The notes beneath the pieces are model-generated. The model worked only from the letters and a program-made list of their open reading frames with translations. It was not told where the DNA came from and did no database searches. 64,000 nt of DNA from Palaemon carinicauda (Eukaryota; Arthropoda; Malacostraca; Decapoda; Palaemonidae), in assembly GCF_036898095.1 (NCBI RefSeq), contig NC_090757.1, positions 62,332,347 through 62,396,346 on the forward strand. The letters are read 5' to 3'. The position numbers were made by a program, and so were the translations under genes. Shown piece after piece: positions 12,001 through 24,622 of this stretch; position 1 is the stretch's first letter; the number at the start of each line of letters is the position of its first letter.

Positions 12001-12956
12001 TAAAAAGCAAGTAAGGTTGTGGAAGATAGGTTGTACCAGCAACCTATCCGCGAGGAAAACATTTCCCCTTCCGACGTATTGGAAAATGGTATGGGCTCTG
12101 GGCTACCTAGTTAGCCAACTACCCTGTAGGGTAGCCAACACCTCCCAGGGATTGCATCTATTGGTCCACCCGGAAGGATTGGAAAGTTCAACTGAGAGGA
12201 ACAAGGAAGCTTGACTCTCAAGTGAAAGGTCAATTCTCATCAGTTACCCCAAGGAAGCCGAGCAAGTAAACATCTCAAGTCAATTGATGTCGAGACGTGT
12301 GACCAGTTGCAAGCAACTGCTCAGTAGGGGGGAAATCCTGTCCTCCAACTGCCTTCCATTCAATAGTAATTGGCTGTGTAAGTATGCTTATAGATCGGTA
12401 ACACCAGAGTAGCCAGTACTCCTTAGAGGATGAGGGTATTACTGTACAGCAAATCTCCTTAGCAATCCATGTGGAACAAGAAACCGGTCGCTATCGACTG
12501 ATCACATGAAACTACTTCTGAGAGGCAAGACTGAGACATATCTTTAATCCATTGTCGGAGAAGTAATGTATGCATAAGTCCAACTACGAACCAGCAACAC
12601 AGACCGCCGAGGTGGGATGAACATACAGGCACAGCCCGTATGATTTGCTGTGTCTGGAACTCGATTGGAGAACATTGATCAACATTCACAATCGAGACCT
12701 CCTCCTTTCTTTGACTGAGATCCCCTATAAACGACAATTATGTTTGTATTTCTTCATTTCCGATCGGCAAAACTGGCATAAGTTTCGAATCACTTATGGG
12801 AAATTTCAGTCCGAGTATTTCAAATACTTAGACAGCTGACCCAAATGTTATGAAGGAAATGCCTGGAATGAAGGAAACATCTACTTGAGGGTAGATTACC
12901 TATGTCTAGTTATGGGGAGGTAGAAGGGTAATGCATAACCTGACTTCCCATAAGGA
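12001..12956 (-). pseudogene. Probable DIRS-D gag remnant
   Basis: Lies where gag would follow RT on the minus strand but no frame longer than about 90 codons survives and I recognise no motif. Assignment rests on position only. Confidence 0.3.
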
Positions 12957-13372
12957 AAATCACAAATTTTAAGTAATTTGTATTTTTCCTAACATACTTA
13001 CCTCGAACTACTTTCTTAGGAGTACCTGGAATCTCCTCTCATCCAACCAGAGTTTTGTGTAGTTTACCCTACTTCCATTTTCTGTGAGGGCTAACCTCAG
13101 GCGGAAGGATACGTGCCCTGAGGCTAGCGGAAGGATACGTGCCCTGAGGCTAGGCCCGGGTCAGGGAGCGTGCTAGCTTGGGTCTCGACCCTCAGTAAGT
13201 TCTTGGTTGTTTAGTTACTTAAAGGGTCAGTAAGACACTCGGGGACGGAAGGGCGGGCCATTACCCGAAAGTAGTTCGAGGTAAGTATATTAGGAAAAAT
13301 ACAAATTACTTTAAATTTGTGATTTGTTCCAACACGGAAACTTACCTCGAACTACTTTCTTAGGAGACTTAC
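12957..13372. repeat. Left terminal repeat plus internal complementary region of DIRS-C
   Basis: 12,990-13,190 is an inverted copy of 25,270-25,440. Inside it a 26-bp word containing GGAAGGATACGTGCCCTGAG is tandemly duplicated (about 13,101-13,152), which the right copy lacks. The ICR at 13,266-13,366 carries the TTT core at 13,323-13,325. 13,373-13,706 is 3' untranslated element DNA with no gene. Confidence 0.9.
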
Positions 13373-13706
13373 ACTTTAGGAGGTGGGAGTGTCCTTCTTG
13401 ACCCCTAGACCTAGCTAAGCAGGATGAAATGGAACCTAGATAGGGCGCTAGGTTCAGAGGAGGTCAGAAAACGAAACGTAGGAGAAAACTACACAAAGAG
13501 CTTATGTTAGTGTCTAAGTAACTCACCTGTGCAAGAATTCCTCGGAGACGTGTCCTTTGATGATGTTGTGACTTGAGATCTTGTGCAGGCTCTACCCGAG
13601 TCTATCTCCGAGGGAAAGAGGGGGAAGGAAGAACAAGGGGGTTTTTAGGGAAACAAACCTGTGTCTCTTGGTCTTACTACCCACGATTGTACCTGGGGCT
13701 ATACCG

Positions 13707-15100
13707 TTAAATCGCTTGGAGCGCGGAGATGACTGTTCCTATAGAGAACCCGTCTAGGGACTTTCTCGAGCATTCCTTCAGGTAGTGCGTTGTGAAGGTA
13801 AACTGGTTAGACCAGGTGCCTGCTCTTAGGATCTGCGCCACTGCCATGTTCCTTTCGAAAGCTAGGGAGGTACTTAGACCTCTAATGTCATGGGGCTTGG
13901 GTTTTCCCGGCAGGGGAACGCCCGCACTGCTATATGCCCTGATAATCACCTGTCTTAGCCAGTGTTCTTCGAAACTGGCTTTTTCACTGTACCTGTGGAG
14001 ACGAAAAGGCTCTTGATACCAGGACGGAGATTAGAAGTCCTCTCCAGGTATTTCCTTATGGCTCTGACAGGACACAACTTCAAGTCCTCTGGATTGCCCG
14101 AACGAGGAATTGCTGGAATTGAGAGGCCCTCAAACCTGGGATCCCAAAATGCTGGATTCTGGGTCTTAGCCACAAAAGCCGGGACGAACTTGAAGGAAAT
14201 CTCACGCCAACCCTTCGCGTGTGAGACCGCGTAAGACAGACCGTGAATCTCACCCACGCTCTTAGCTGATGCCAATGCCAACAGAAAGACAGTCTTGAGG
14301 GTGAGGTCCCTGTCCACTATGTCTTTCAGGGGTTCGAACGGGGGTTCACTTAACATCTTCAGGACCCTCGCTACATCCCACTGCGGCACTCTGACGGCTT
14401 GAGGGGGGCATGCTTGTTCGAAGCTCTTGATGAGCATAGAGATATGTCTCGAGGAACCCAGATCGATGCCCTTCAGGAGGAAGACTTGGCCTAAGGCTGC
14501 ACGGACCCCCTTGATGGCCGGGATAGACATACCGACTACGTCTCTGAGGTGTACCAGGAAGTCTGCAATCTCCGGAATAGAGGCCCTCAGCGGCTTGATG
14601 TTTCTGGAGGAGCACCACTTCGTAAAGGTGGTCCACTTAGCCTGGTACACCGCTGCCAATGAACGCCTCAGATATCCCGACATCCTTTGAGCCGTTCCTG
14701 CCGAATAGCCTTCCTTCCTCAGGAGACGCTCGATAACCTCCACGCGTGAAGGCGGAGGGACCGAGGATTGTCGTGGAACCTTTGGAAGTGGGGCTGCCGC
14801 AGCAGGTCCGGCCTGTCTGGAAGAGGCCACGGGGGAACGCACGCTAGTTCTTTTAGGTCCACGAACCACTCTCTCCGGCCACCAGGGCGCTACCAAAGTC
14901 ATCCTTAGGTTGTGGGCCGTCCTTACACTGTTGAGCACCTGCCTGAGCAACGCGAAAGGGGGGAAGGCGTATATGTATAGATTGTCCCACCAGTGTTGGA
15001 AGGCGTCCTCCAACGCCACTTTTGGGTCTGGGACAGGAGAACAGAATACGGGGAGTTGTGCATTCAGTCTTGTTGCGAAGAGATCACTGGCAAACCCCAT
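13707..15100 (-). pseudogene. Tyrosine recombinase with MT-like N-terminal region, DIRS-C (one frameshift)
   Basis: The frame opens with DLFATRLNAQLPVFCSPVPD and YAFPPFALL (the MT-like domain) and continues into the YR. The core-binding part includes SIPAIKGVRAALGQVF, and the first arginine box reads ASAKSVGEI, in which the usual Arg of AKRVSE is Ser. A stop near 13,955, after VSKNTG, is followed in another frame by the H-x-x-R box (PHDIRGLSTS) and the tyrosine (TTHYLKE). A one-base loss near 13,955 explains the break. The R-to-S change means the enzyme would be inactive even without the frameshift. The frame overlaps the end of RT-RNase H by about 35 nt. Confidence 0.8.
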
Positions 15101-16869
15101 TTCTGGATAATGAGCTCTGCTACCTGTGGGTGCAGGGACCACTCGGTTCCCACCACTTGACCCATCCTGCTGAGTCCGTCGGCCAGGATGTTTCTTTTCC
15201 CTGGAATGAACCTTGCTGCGATCGTGATCTGCTCTGACTTGGCCCAATCCAGGAGTTCTAACGTGAGATCGCACAGCTCCCTCCATTTCAGTCCTCCCTG
15301 CTTCTTTATGTATGGTACTACTGTGGTGTTGTCGCACATCAGTGCCACAGTGTTTCCCCGTAGAAGGCTGACGAACTGTAGGCACGCCCTTCGAACCGCC
15401 CTCATCTCTTGGATGTTTATGTGTTGTGCCTTTTCTTCCTCTGTCCAACTGCCTCTTGCTGACCTTCCAAGGAGATGGGCACCCCATCCCTCCTTGGAAG
15501 CGTCTGTGAAGAGAAGCATCTCAGGGGGCTCGGCTGCGAAGGGCATCCCCTTGAGGGTGTTCGTCCGGTCTTGCCACCATTCTAGGGCTTCTTTTGTTTC
15601 CGGGAGAACGGGAACCACCTTGTGGGGGGAATCTATCTGGTTCCAGAGTAACTTCAGATTCCATTGGACGTTCCTAAGTTTGAGCCTCCCTTGGGGAACC
15701 AGTTTCTCCAATGACACGAGATGACCTATTAACCTCTGCCAGTCCTTTGCTCTCCTGGGTTGTCCCGATAAGAAGGGGCGGAGGATCTGGTCCAAGTTGA
15801 TCAGCCTCTCTTCTGACGGAAAGGCTCTCACTAAACGGGAATCTAGGACCATCCCTAGGTAAGTCATCCTGGTGGAGGGTGACAGATGAGACTTCTCCAG
15901 GTTGATGGTGATGCCCAGAATCTTGCAGAACTGCAGTAGCTTTGCGCCTTGTTCCCTCAAAACTTCCTCTGAGGATGAAAGGAGCAACCAGTCGTCTAGG
16001 TAACGAATCAGGCGGATGCCCCGTTCGTGAGCCCACACTGAGACTGTTGCGAAGACCCTCGTGAAGACTTGAGGTGCTGTGGACAGTCCGAAGCAGAGGT
16101 ACTTGAACTGCAATGTCTGGGCACCCCACTTCACCCGAAGATACTTCCTGCTGGAGGGGTGAACTGGAATTTGAAAATAAGCGTCCTTGAGGTCTATGGA
16201 CATCATGAAGACCCCTTCCCTCAAGAACTCTAGGACCGACTTCGGGGTGTCCATCTTGAAGTCGGTTTTGCACACAAACTTGTTGAGGGCCAAGAGGTCT
16301 ATGACCGGTCTCCAACCTCCCGTTGCCTTCTCCACCAGGAAGAGCCGACTGTAGAAGCCCAGGCCCGGCTCCTGTACCGTTTCCATTGTTCCATTTGCCA
16401 ACATCGTGGAGACTTCCTCTTGCAAGGCTGTCCTCTTCAAAGGGTCCTTGGGAGCCAACCACTCCGCCCGAATGGCTGGAATCAGGGGCGGAGGTTCTGC
16501 CAGAAACAGTAGCCTGTATCCCACCTACAACATTGTTATTGTCCACGGGTCTGCTCTGTGGTTTTTCCATGCTTGCCAAAAAAGTCTGAGGCATCCCCCC
16601 ACCTGAGGCTTGGGCAGGAGTAGGGGGCCTCTCTCCCTATCTCCTTCTGGAGGAGCGACCTGTACGTCCCCTCCTGGTGGCCGAGTAGGAAGTCCTAAAG
16701 GAGGCTGGAGCTGATGCTGCTCCCCTACGGGAGGGCTGCGACGGCTGCGACCAAGGAGCTGCTGGGGCGTCTCTCCTGGGCTGGGTAGACGAGGCTCGAG
16801 GAGTAGTAGGCCCATCGGACGCAGGCCTCCTGTAGATGGGTCTCCGCAGTGCTTGGGGTCTGGGAACAC
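15064..16869 (-). pseudogene. Reverse transcriptase-RNase H of DIRS-C (one stop codon)
   Basis: From the Met at 16,524 there are 486 codons with every expected motif: GGWRPVIDL, D111 in SIDLKDAYF, YLDD at 175-178, and RNase H D342 (FTDAS), E374 (IQEM), D399 (MCDNTT) and D450 (NILADGLS). Upstream, the same frame continues to 16,869 through a single TAG at 16,525-16,527, right before GYRLLFL. This position is a sense codon in the related copies, so it looks like a recent nonsense mutation. If translation can start at 16,524, the enzyme core is complete. Confidence 0.85.
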
Positions 16870-18666
16870 TCACATCCTTCCGCTTCAGGACCTTCTCCAT
16901 GATTTCCTCTGCCTCCTTCAGGGGAAAGAGGACGTCTTCCCACAGGGGCAGGCTCCTCAGGGCCCCCGCTTCTCTGTCCGGTATCCGTCTAGACAACATG
17001 CTCAGGACAGTGTCTCTCCTCCGGAGCACCCAGTTGGCTGATTGGGCTAGGGACTGGTAAGACAAGAACTTCAACGCTCTACCTCCCGAGATAATCAGCT
17101 CCTTCAGGAGAGCCTGATTCCCCGAAACTGAGAGGTCGTAGGAGGATTGAATACCTACGAGAGTGGAAGCCCACCAGTCTAGCTAAGAGGCGACGTTCGC
17201 TAGGTCTTTCGCCATCTCCTCCATCATCGTCGCCTCTGACTGGGAGAAGCAGATTGGGGCTGATGAGGCTCTGTATTCCGGGGCCCCTTGGCCTAAAACT
17301 TCGAGGGAGGGCTCCATCTTGCAGGCCCCTGGACGCTGTCCCTCTGGCAGATAGAACTTACTCTGGGACCTCAGTCCCTGGAGCAACTTCGAGGAGCTCT
17401 GAGATCTGGGGGCCTCTGCATTGCCAGCCACAATTTTGTTGACGTGAGCTCTACCGAGCCTCACGTCCCTGGCCACTGGAAGAGCCAACGGGCGCCTCTG
17501 CTGGACGGGGGCCTCCATTAGCCTATTGAGGCTAAAGCGCCAGGCATCCTCGTCGGAGGGTTCAGGCTCCTCTATACGATGGTGCCGCCTAATGAGGCCT
17601 ATCACCTTCCTGTAAGCCGAGTCCTCCGCTGGCGCGCCCTCCGCGTTGTCGTCTACGTCCTCCGTCTGGCGGCCAACTAGGAGGAATTCCCCCGACGGAT
17701 GCCTCCGTGTAAGGCTCTGAACGCAGGACGGGCATTGCCATGGCGGCGAGGGCCTCCGTCCTCTGTCTGACCTTCGTCGTGGAGGACGAGGCTTCCGTGG
17801 GCTTGCCCGACGGAGGAAGCCGTCTCTCCTTCTCCAGGGTCCGCGGTGCTACTTTCGAGGACACAACGAGGCTGCCCGTCCGAAGGGGCGACTCCCTCCA
17901 CTGGGCGGATTAAGTCAGAACCCTCGCGGTCTTACGCCTGTGAAAGAGGTCCGCGAGACAGAGTCCCTCCGTGGTTCTAGCTTGTGGCTGGAGGAGAACC
18001 TTCCCGGAGGCTTGTCTCTGGGGCACCAACCTGAAGTGCTCGGGACCGAAGTAAGGTCCACGAGCTTACTGCTGGGGATGACCACCCATTCTTCCCCTGG
18101 TGATCTGCTCCTCCTGAATTTTCTCCTAGGGGACCTGGAGCGCCTCCTTCCATGTCGAGACCTGGAACGTGACCGCGAACGGGAGTGCCTTCTCCGGGAT
18201 TTCTCACGCTTCCGCCAGGATTTCCTCTGGGTTTCACCTTCCGAGGTATAGAAGGTTGCTGCTACCGATGAATCGGAGGACTCTTCGTAACACGTCCGAG
18301 GGGCAGGGGCCTGGAGAGTGGTCGCCTGAACGACTTGCTGTCCTACGGAGGGCGTGGGCTGCAGGAACACATCCGGTACTGACGACGGTGGTGCTGGGGG
18401 AGAGCGTGGGCGCTCTACGCTAGGGAACCAGGATCCGAGGCCTTCCTCCAACCTCAACGGGGACCTACAGGGCGCCCTCGGAGGCACCCATTCAAGGGGA
18501 TCCACCGACGGTGAGTCTTCCTTCTCGTGGGTGCCTTCAGCTGCGGAGGTACCTGAAAAACATGCCCATGATGCGGGCGAAGAGACAGGGACATTTTTAC
18601 TCCACATGGGATCATCAGACGAGACGTGACCCGCGAGCCCCAGGGCATCGTCTCTGGGACCCCCAC

Positions 18667-18667
<1 letters not shown>
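16637..18667 (-). pseudogene. DIRS-C gag, middle and C-terminal parts
   Basis: Gag pieces occur in more than one frame. An Arg/Ser-rich segment lies near 18,050-18,200 (SRSRSRSRHGRRRSRSP). A conserved block follows around 17,180-17,600, ending at a TAG near 17,182. The C-terminus is basic (RTSYSATRRGRTGRSSRRR) and overlaps the RT frame. At the 5' side gag is cut by the LINE at 18,668 and resumes at 24,623. At least one nonsense codon and one or more frameshifts break it. Confidence 0.7.
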
Positions 18668-18732
<65 letters not shown>

Positions 18733-18740
18733 CATCATTA
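18668..18740. repeat. (TTA)n tract, LINE 3' tail
   Basis: About 24 TTA units. On the minus strand it is the simple-repeat tail of the LINE. It generates poly-Asn or poly-Tyr frames that are not genes. Confidence 0.9.
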
Positions 18741-19586
18741 CTATCCAAGCTACAACCCTAGTTGGAAAAGCAATATAAGCCCAGGGGCCCCAATAGGGAA
18801 AAATAGCCCTGTGAGGAAAGGAAATAAGGAAATAAATAAATGAAGAGAACAAATTAACAATAAATCATTCTAAAAAGGCAACAACGTCAAAACAGATATG
18901 TCATATATACAGTGAGCCCTCGTTTATCGCGGTAGATAAGTTCCAGACCCAACCGCGATAGGGGAAAATCCGCGAAGTAGTGACACCATATTTACCTATT
19001 TATTTAACATGTATATTCAGACTTTTAAAACCTTCCCTTGTACGTAGTACTGTTAACGAACTACCCTTTAATGTACAGAACACTTAATGCATGTACTACA
19101 GTACCCTAAACTAAAACAGGCACAAATATTAAAGGCGATTTTATATCATGCGTTTCCTAAACACGCCAAAAAGCACGATAAAAAATGGCAACCAATGTTT
19201 TTTTTTTTTACGTTTATCTCTGATCATAATGAAGAAACAAACGCATTTAGTGTACACAGCTGTGTATAGGTTAGTTTTTGCATCGATTATATTGATTATA
19301 CAGTATGTTGATTTTGTTATTACCAATGTTTTACTTAATTTTTCTTAGGACTTCCAAATGAAATGTTTTTCTTTATGACGCTGCCTGAAACGACGGCGTC
19401 ATAAAGTACGCTCAGTAAACAACCACGCTCAGTAAACAAAGAAGGTATTTAACGCGCATGATGAAAGTGATAAATAATGATATTACGGTAAAAGCTTTTA
19501 GAAAAAATGTTATTACAAATATTATTTACCGTATCTATATAAAATCATACAGTACATACTGTACGTAGCAAGGCAGGAAAACAATT

Positions 19587-19695
<109 letters not shown>

Positions 19696-19984
19696 TTTTA
19701 CGTACGTAAATGTAAATTTTAAACAAAAAAAATATGATAGGTTACAACATGTATACTCTTCAGACTTTTAAAACCTTCCCTTTAACTTAATGCATACTAA
19801 ACTAAAACAGGCACAAATATTAAAATGTTAGAATATTAAAGTAAAAAATAAAGATTGTTACTGTACTCACCACGAAAGATGTTGAAGAAAAACTTGAATG
19901 ATGATGGCGATGAATTTGCTGCACAGTAGAAATGATGATGATGAAGCTGATGATGTCTTCTACTGTGCAGCCAATGATAGTATT

Positions 19985-21851
19985 TTACGTCTCTTCAGAC
20001 CGAGGTGTCTTTTCCTGGGACACCTCTTCAACTTCTTCCTGGGAAACTTCTTCAATTTCTTCCGAAGGCGTACAAGCAGGAGGAACTGGCTCTTTTTTGT
20101 GAGGCTGGAAGAACATTGTGATCGGAAGTTGCTGCCGCTGCTTCTTTTTTCGCTCGAAGAGCATCCTGTAGGGAGTCTTGTCTTCATCGATTTTGTTGCA
20201 GAATTGCATAGAACGAACCATATCCTCGTCCCACTCTTGCAACATTTCTTTCACCTCGTTTATATGGTTGCAGACCTTGGCAAGCCGTTCTAATGTTAAG
20301 CCCGTTTCTTCGACATTTTCTTGGGTCTCTTCTTGTGTTTCGCTCTCTTCTTCACTGGCCGATTTCGTCAGGTCTTCTAGATCTGCGTCAGTTAGCGGCT
20401 GGGAATGGCAGTCCAACAACTCGTCGACGTCTTCAGTCGTCATGTACCCAAACCCGTCACCTCCAATTATTGCAGCCAACTGCACAGATTTGTGTATTGT
20501 AGAGTGTTGGATTTCAGACGGAGTAAATCCCTCGTCGTCGTAAACAATCTGGGGCCACAACTTCTTCCAGCTCGCATTAACGGTTGCAGGTTTCATTTCC
20601 TGCAATGCCTTCTGAATGTTCTGCAGGCACGTGGCTATGGTGTACTGCCGCCAGTACGCCTTCAAATTAAAATCTTCATCTTCATCTTGGGCAGCATCCA
20701 CACACGCAACGAGGTCCGCCAAGGTATTCTTCGTGTAGAGGGCCTTGAACGCCCTGATAACCCCCTGGTCCATCGGTTGAATTAATGACGTGGTGTTGGG
20801 TGGCAGGAACTCAACCTGAATGCCCTCACGCGACAGGTCAGTTGCGTGTCCACCAGCGTTATCCATAAGGAGAAGGATCTTGAATGGCAAGCCCTTCTCT
20901 AAGAGATATTGACTGACTTGCGGGATGAAACACTGGTGGAACCAGTTGGAGGTCAGCATCTTCGTAATCCATGCTTTTGGATTATGCATCCAGTACACGG
21001 GAAGGAGTTTCTTATTCTTATTTTTCAAAGCGCGAGGATTTTTCGACTTGTAAATAAGCCCCGGCTTAAGCAAAAATCCAGCAGCATTGCCACACATAAC
21101 GAGGGTAACGCGATCCTTGAATGCTTTAAAGCCAGAGACTTTGGCTTCTTCTTTGAACAGGAAAGTTCGCGACGGCATTCTCTTCCAAAACAAGCCGGTC
21201 TCATCCATATTAAACACTTGTTCCGGCTTGTATCCACCTTCGGCGATAATATTCTTGAACGTCTCGTTCGCGTAAGTTTCAGCAGTGGCAGTGTCAGCGG
21301 AAGTAGCCTCGCCATGCAGGGAAACGCTTTTCAGGCCGAAGCGTTTCTGAAACTTCGCGAACCATCCTTTGCTGGTGGAAAAACGTTGTTTCTGACGCTG
21401 GGAATCAGTGGATGTCCCTGGTTGAGGTTCATCTACATCATCATCTTCTTCAGCATGGTCGCCATCGTCGTCTTGAGGTTCCTTTGCTGCAAAATTCTCA
21501 TACAAGCTCAAAGCCTTGGTTCGGATGGTGTTCGTATCCAAGGCTACGTTCTTCTTCCGGCAGTCGGCAATCCGCACTGCTAAAGCACCTTCCATGCGTA
21601 CGATCGTTTTATTACGCGTGGTAACGACTCACTTCGCTGATCTGCTAAAGGTGATGGTATCCGTCTTTCTAATGTTCGCCTCGTCCTTCTTGATATAGCG
21701 AACGGTGGATTCGTTGACTCCAAAATGGCGGGCTGCGGCCGCGTAACTTCTACCGTCTTTTAACATATCGAGAAGCGTCACCTTCTCAGCAATCGTCATC
21801 ATCTTTAGGCTCACTACCAGCCTTAGTAGAAGCAGAACGCTTGGGAGGCAT
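19985..21851 (-). pseudogene. Tigger transposase, copy 1 (nonsense codon and 11-bp deletion)
   Basis: This enzyme would excise and reinsert the element by a DDE/D cut-and-paste reaction. The N-terminal CENP-B-type helix-turn-helix is visible (EKVTLLDMLKDGRSYAAAAR, then VNESTVRYIKKDEAN). The catalytic domain has NMDETGLFW, LLLMDNAGGHATD and PMDQGVIRAF, a D-D-D triad with 30 residues between the last two. The C-terminus is acidic. Two lesions are seen by comparison with copy 2: 11 nt are missing after SEPK near 21,800, and CGA has become TGA at 21,629-21,631. From 21,595 to 19,985 (536 codons) the frame is clean. The native start is ATG at 21,851. Confidence 0.88.
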
Positions 21852-22146
21852 TGTACAGTAGGGTTTAACAGAAAGTTCAACAAAAAGTTCAACTTAAAAC
21901 AGTCACGCACAGCACAGATTAAAGTTCACAATAACTTGACAACATCTACACAGCGATACGGCGGGAGACAAAGTCACCGCGAAAAGATGCTGGAAGTTGG
22001 AGATGCGGGCAAAACACCAATCACAGGCTAGATTACAAAACTTGGGTTCTGATTCGTCATCTATCAGCGCTTGAACCAATCACAATCCGTCTTACGTATA
22101 TGCTACGTAGGTTACCAATTCAAAGTATAAGGTACCCTACGTATAC

Positions 22147-22202
22147 AGTAATAATAATAATAATAATAATATATAATGATAATAATAATAATAATAATAA
22201 TG

Positions 22203-22233
<31 letters not shown>

Positions 22234-22258
22234 TAATCATTTTAATAACAACAACAAC

Positions 22259-22290
<32 letters not shown>

Positions 22291-22329
22291 AGCTTTACGT
22301 ACGCTATTTTACGCTTGTTTTGTTGTAGG

Positions 22330-22412
<83 letters not shown>
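22147..22412. repeat. (AAT)n/(AAC)n and (CT)n microsatellites inside Tigger-1
   Basis: AAT-type repeats span about 22,147-22,290 and a CT run spans about 22,334-22,412. The same pair, (GA)n then (ATT)n on the opposite strand, lies at 37,741-37,960 in Tigger-2, showing that these tracts belong to the transposon. Confidence 0.9.
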
Positions 22413-22416
<4 letters not shown>

Positions 22417-22967
22417 ACTTATTAGAGATGTGATTTTTGCAACAAAGAATATTATTGGATGCAGTACTACGTACTTATACATACAAAAGATTCATGGAAA
22501 AGATGCACATCCATTACATTTGTAGTACAGTAGTAGCCATCAGCAGCCTTACACCATTCTAATATGGTATGACTGCATCTGATTTGCGTTTCATGTTCGA
22601 TTTAATTTTACTACGTACTGTATACAGTACTGAATTATCGTATGATCACATTCTCTTTTCGTGTTTTATTTCTTTCTGTACTGAATTATATGTCATATGT
22701 AATGCAATGAACAATCAGTAAGAGCAGATATTACTAATTACAGTATTAATGGAATTACAGGTAACGAAATATCGTATTTGGGGTCTTCAGATATCGCGGT
22801 ATTTTCGAAATTTACGGAAAATCCGCGATATGTTTATATATATGGGTTATGAAAAAAACCCGCGAAGTGGTGAATCCGCGATGGTCGAACCGCGAAGTAG
22901 CGAGGGCTCACTGTAAACTATTAACAACATTAAAAACAAATATGTCATATATAAACTATAAAAAGAC

Positions 22968-24622
22968 TCATGTCCGCCTGGTCAACAAAAAAGCATTTCC
23001 TCCAACTTTGAACTTTTGAAGTTCTACTGATTCAACTACCCGATTAGGAAGATCATTCCACAACTTGGTAACAGCTGGAATAAAATTTCTAGAGTACTGC
23101 GTAGTATTGAGCCTCAGGATGGAGAAGGCCTGGCTATTAGAATTAACTACTTGCCTAGTATTACGAACAGGATAGAATTGTCCAGGGAGATCTGAATGTA
23201 AAGGATGGTCAGAGTTATGAAAAATCTTATGCAACATGCATAATGAACTAATTGAACAACGGTGCCAATGATTAATACCAAGATCAGGAATAAGAAATTT
23301 AAATTTAATAGACCGTAAGTTTCTGTCCAACAAATTAAGATGAGAATCAGCAGCTGAAGACCAGACAGGAGAACAATACTCAAAACATGGTAGAATGAAA
23401 GAATTAAAACACTTCTTCAGAATAGATTGATCACCGAAAATCTTGAAAGACTTTCTCAATAGGCCAATTTTCTGTGCAATTGAAGAAGACACAGACCTTA
23501 AATGTTTCTCAAAAGTAAATTTGCTGTCGAGAATCACACCTAAAATTTTGAAAGATTCATACAAATTTAAAGAAACATTATCAATACTGAGATCCGGATG
23601 TTGAGGAGCCACCGTCCTTGACCTACTTACAATCATACTTTGAGTTTTGTTAGGATTCAACTTCATACCCCATAATTTGCACCATGCACTAATTTTAGCT
23701 AAATCTCTATTAAGGGATTCACCAACCCCAGATCTACATTCAGGGGATGGAATTGATGCAAAGAGAGTAGCATCATCAGCATATGCAACAAGCTTGTTTT
23801 CTAGGCCAAACCACATGTCATGTGTATATAGTATGAAAAGTAATGTGCCAAGAACACTACCCTGTGGAACACCGGATATCACATTCCTATACTCACTATG
23901 GTGCCCGTCAACAACACCTCTTTGAGATCTATTACTTAAAAAATCAATAATAACGCTAAGAAACGACCCACCCACTCCCAACTGTTTCAGTTTGAAAACA
24001 AGGGCCTCATGATTTACACGGTCAAAGGCAGCACTAAAATCAAGGCCAATCATATGCACTTCCTGACCACAATCAAGGGACTTCTGTACAGCATTGGAGA
24101 TTGTAAGAAGGGCATCACATGCTCCAAGGCCTTTATGAAAACCAAATTGCAAACTAGGGAGTAGATGATTACCTTCAGAAAACCTATTAAGACGTTTTGC
24201 CAGAAGACGTTCAAAAACTTTAGATAATATAGGAGTTATGGAAATTGGGCGGTAATCAGTGGGACTTGAGCTACCACAAACACATTTACATAGAGGAGTA
24301 ACATTACCAATTCTCCAACAAGTGCTAAAAGCTCCTCTTCTTGCTAACTTGCGCAAAATAACATAACTTTGGAGCTAAGAAATCTGCTGTCTTTATAAAA
24401 AAAACAAAGGAAAAATACCATTTGGGTCTACACCTTCATAAGCATCAAGGTCCATCAACAGAGCTTTAATCTCACGAGATCGAAAAGCTAAACTAGTTAG
24501 TTTAGCCTCAGGAAAACAGGAATGAGGAAGTTCAAGTTTTTCATTACTCTGTTTACTGTCAAAAACATCAGCCAAAAGGGTTGCCTTTTCCTTTGGACAG
24601 TGAGTGACTGAGCCATCACCTT
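22968..24622 (-). pseudogene. Reverse transcriptase of the Jockey/CR1-type LINE
   Basis: RT domains are clear: a DYRPISITPILSKVFERLL block, LQFGFHKG, a GLDFSAAFDRVNH aspartate, SGVPQGSVLGTLLFILY, and the catalytic VAYADDATLFA. The thumb and C-terminal region run to 22,968. Upstream residues (ADVFDSKQSN, LAFRSREIKALLMDLDAYEG) are in another frame. Shifts near 24,393 (a T-run) and 24,365 break the ORF. No endonuclease is present, so the copy is 5'-truncated. Confidence 0.85.

Larger units (their letters stand above)
8171..12956 (-). mobile_element. DIRS-D retrotransposon, left (3') part
   Basis: An old, heavily mutated DIRS copy on the minus strand. It begins at AAATGACAAATTTGG in the LINE and is interrupted at about 12,957 by DIRS-C, resuming at 25,462. 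YR, MT-like and RT remnants occur in the expected order. Its boundaries are supported by the internal complementary region at about 8,427-8,520 and by the matching inverted terminal repeat at 27,830-27,984. Confidence 0.75.

Noticed and set aside
18454..18852. Poly-Ile, poly-Asn and poly-Tyr frames
   Set aside because: Produced by the (TTA)n tail of a LINE.
20909..21583. Plus-strand 224-codon frame
   Set aside because: Antisense shadow of the Tigger transposase.
22100..22525. Plus-strand frame with Asn and Ser-Leu repeats
   Set aside because: Microsatellite translation within Tigger-1; the same applies to 40,297-40,566 in Tigger-2.
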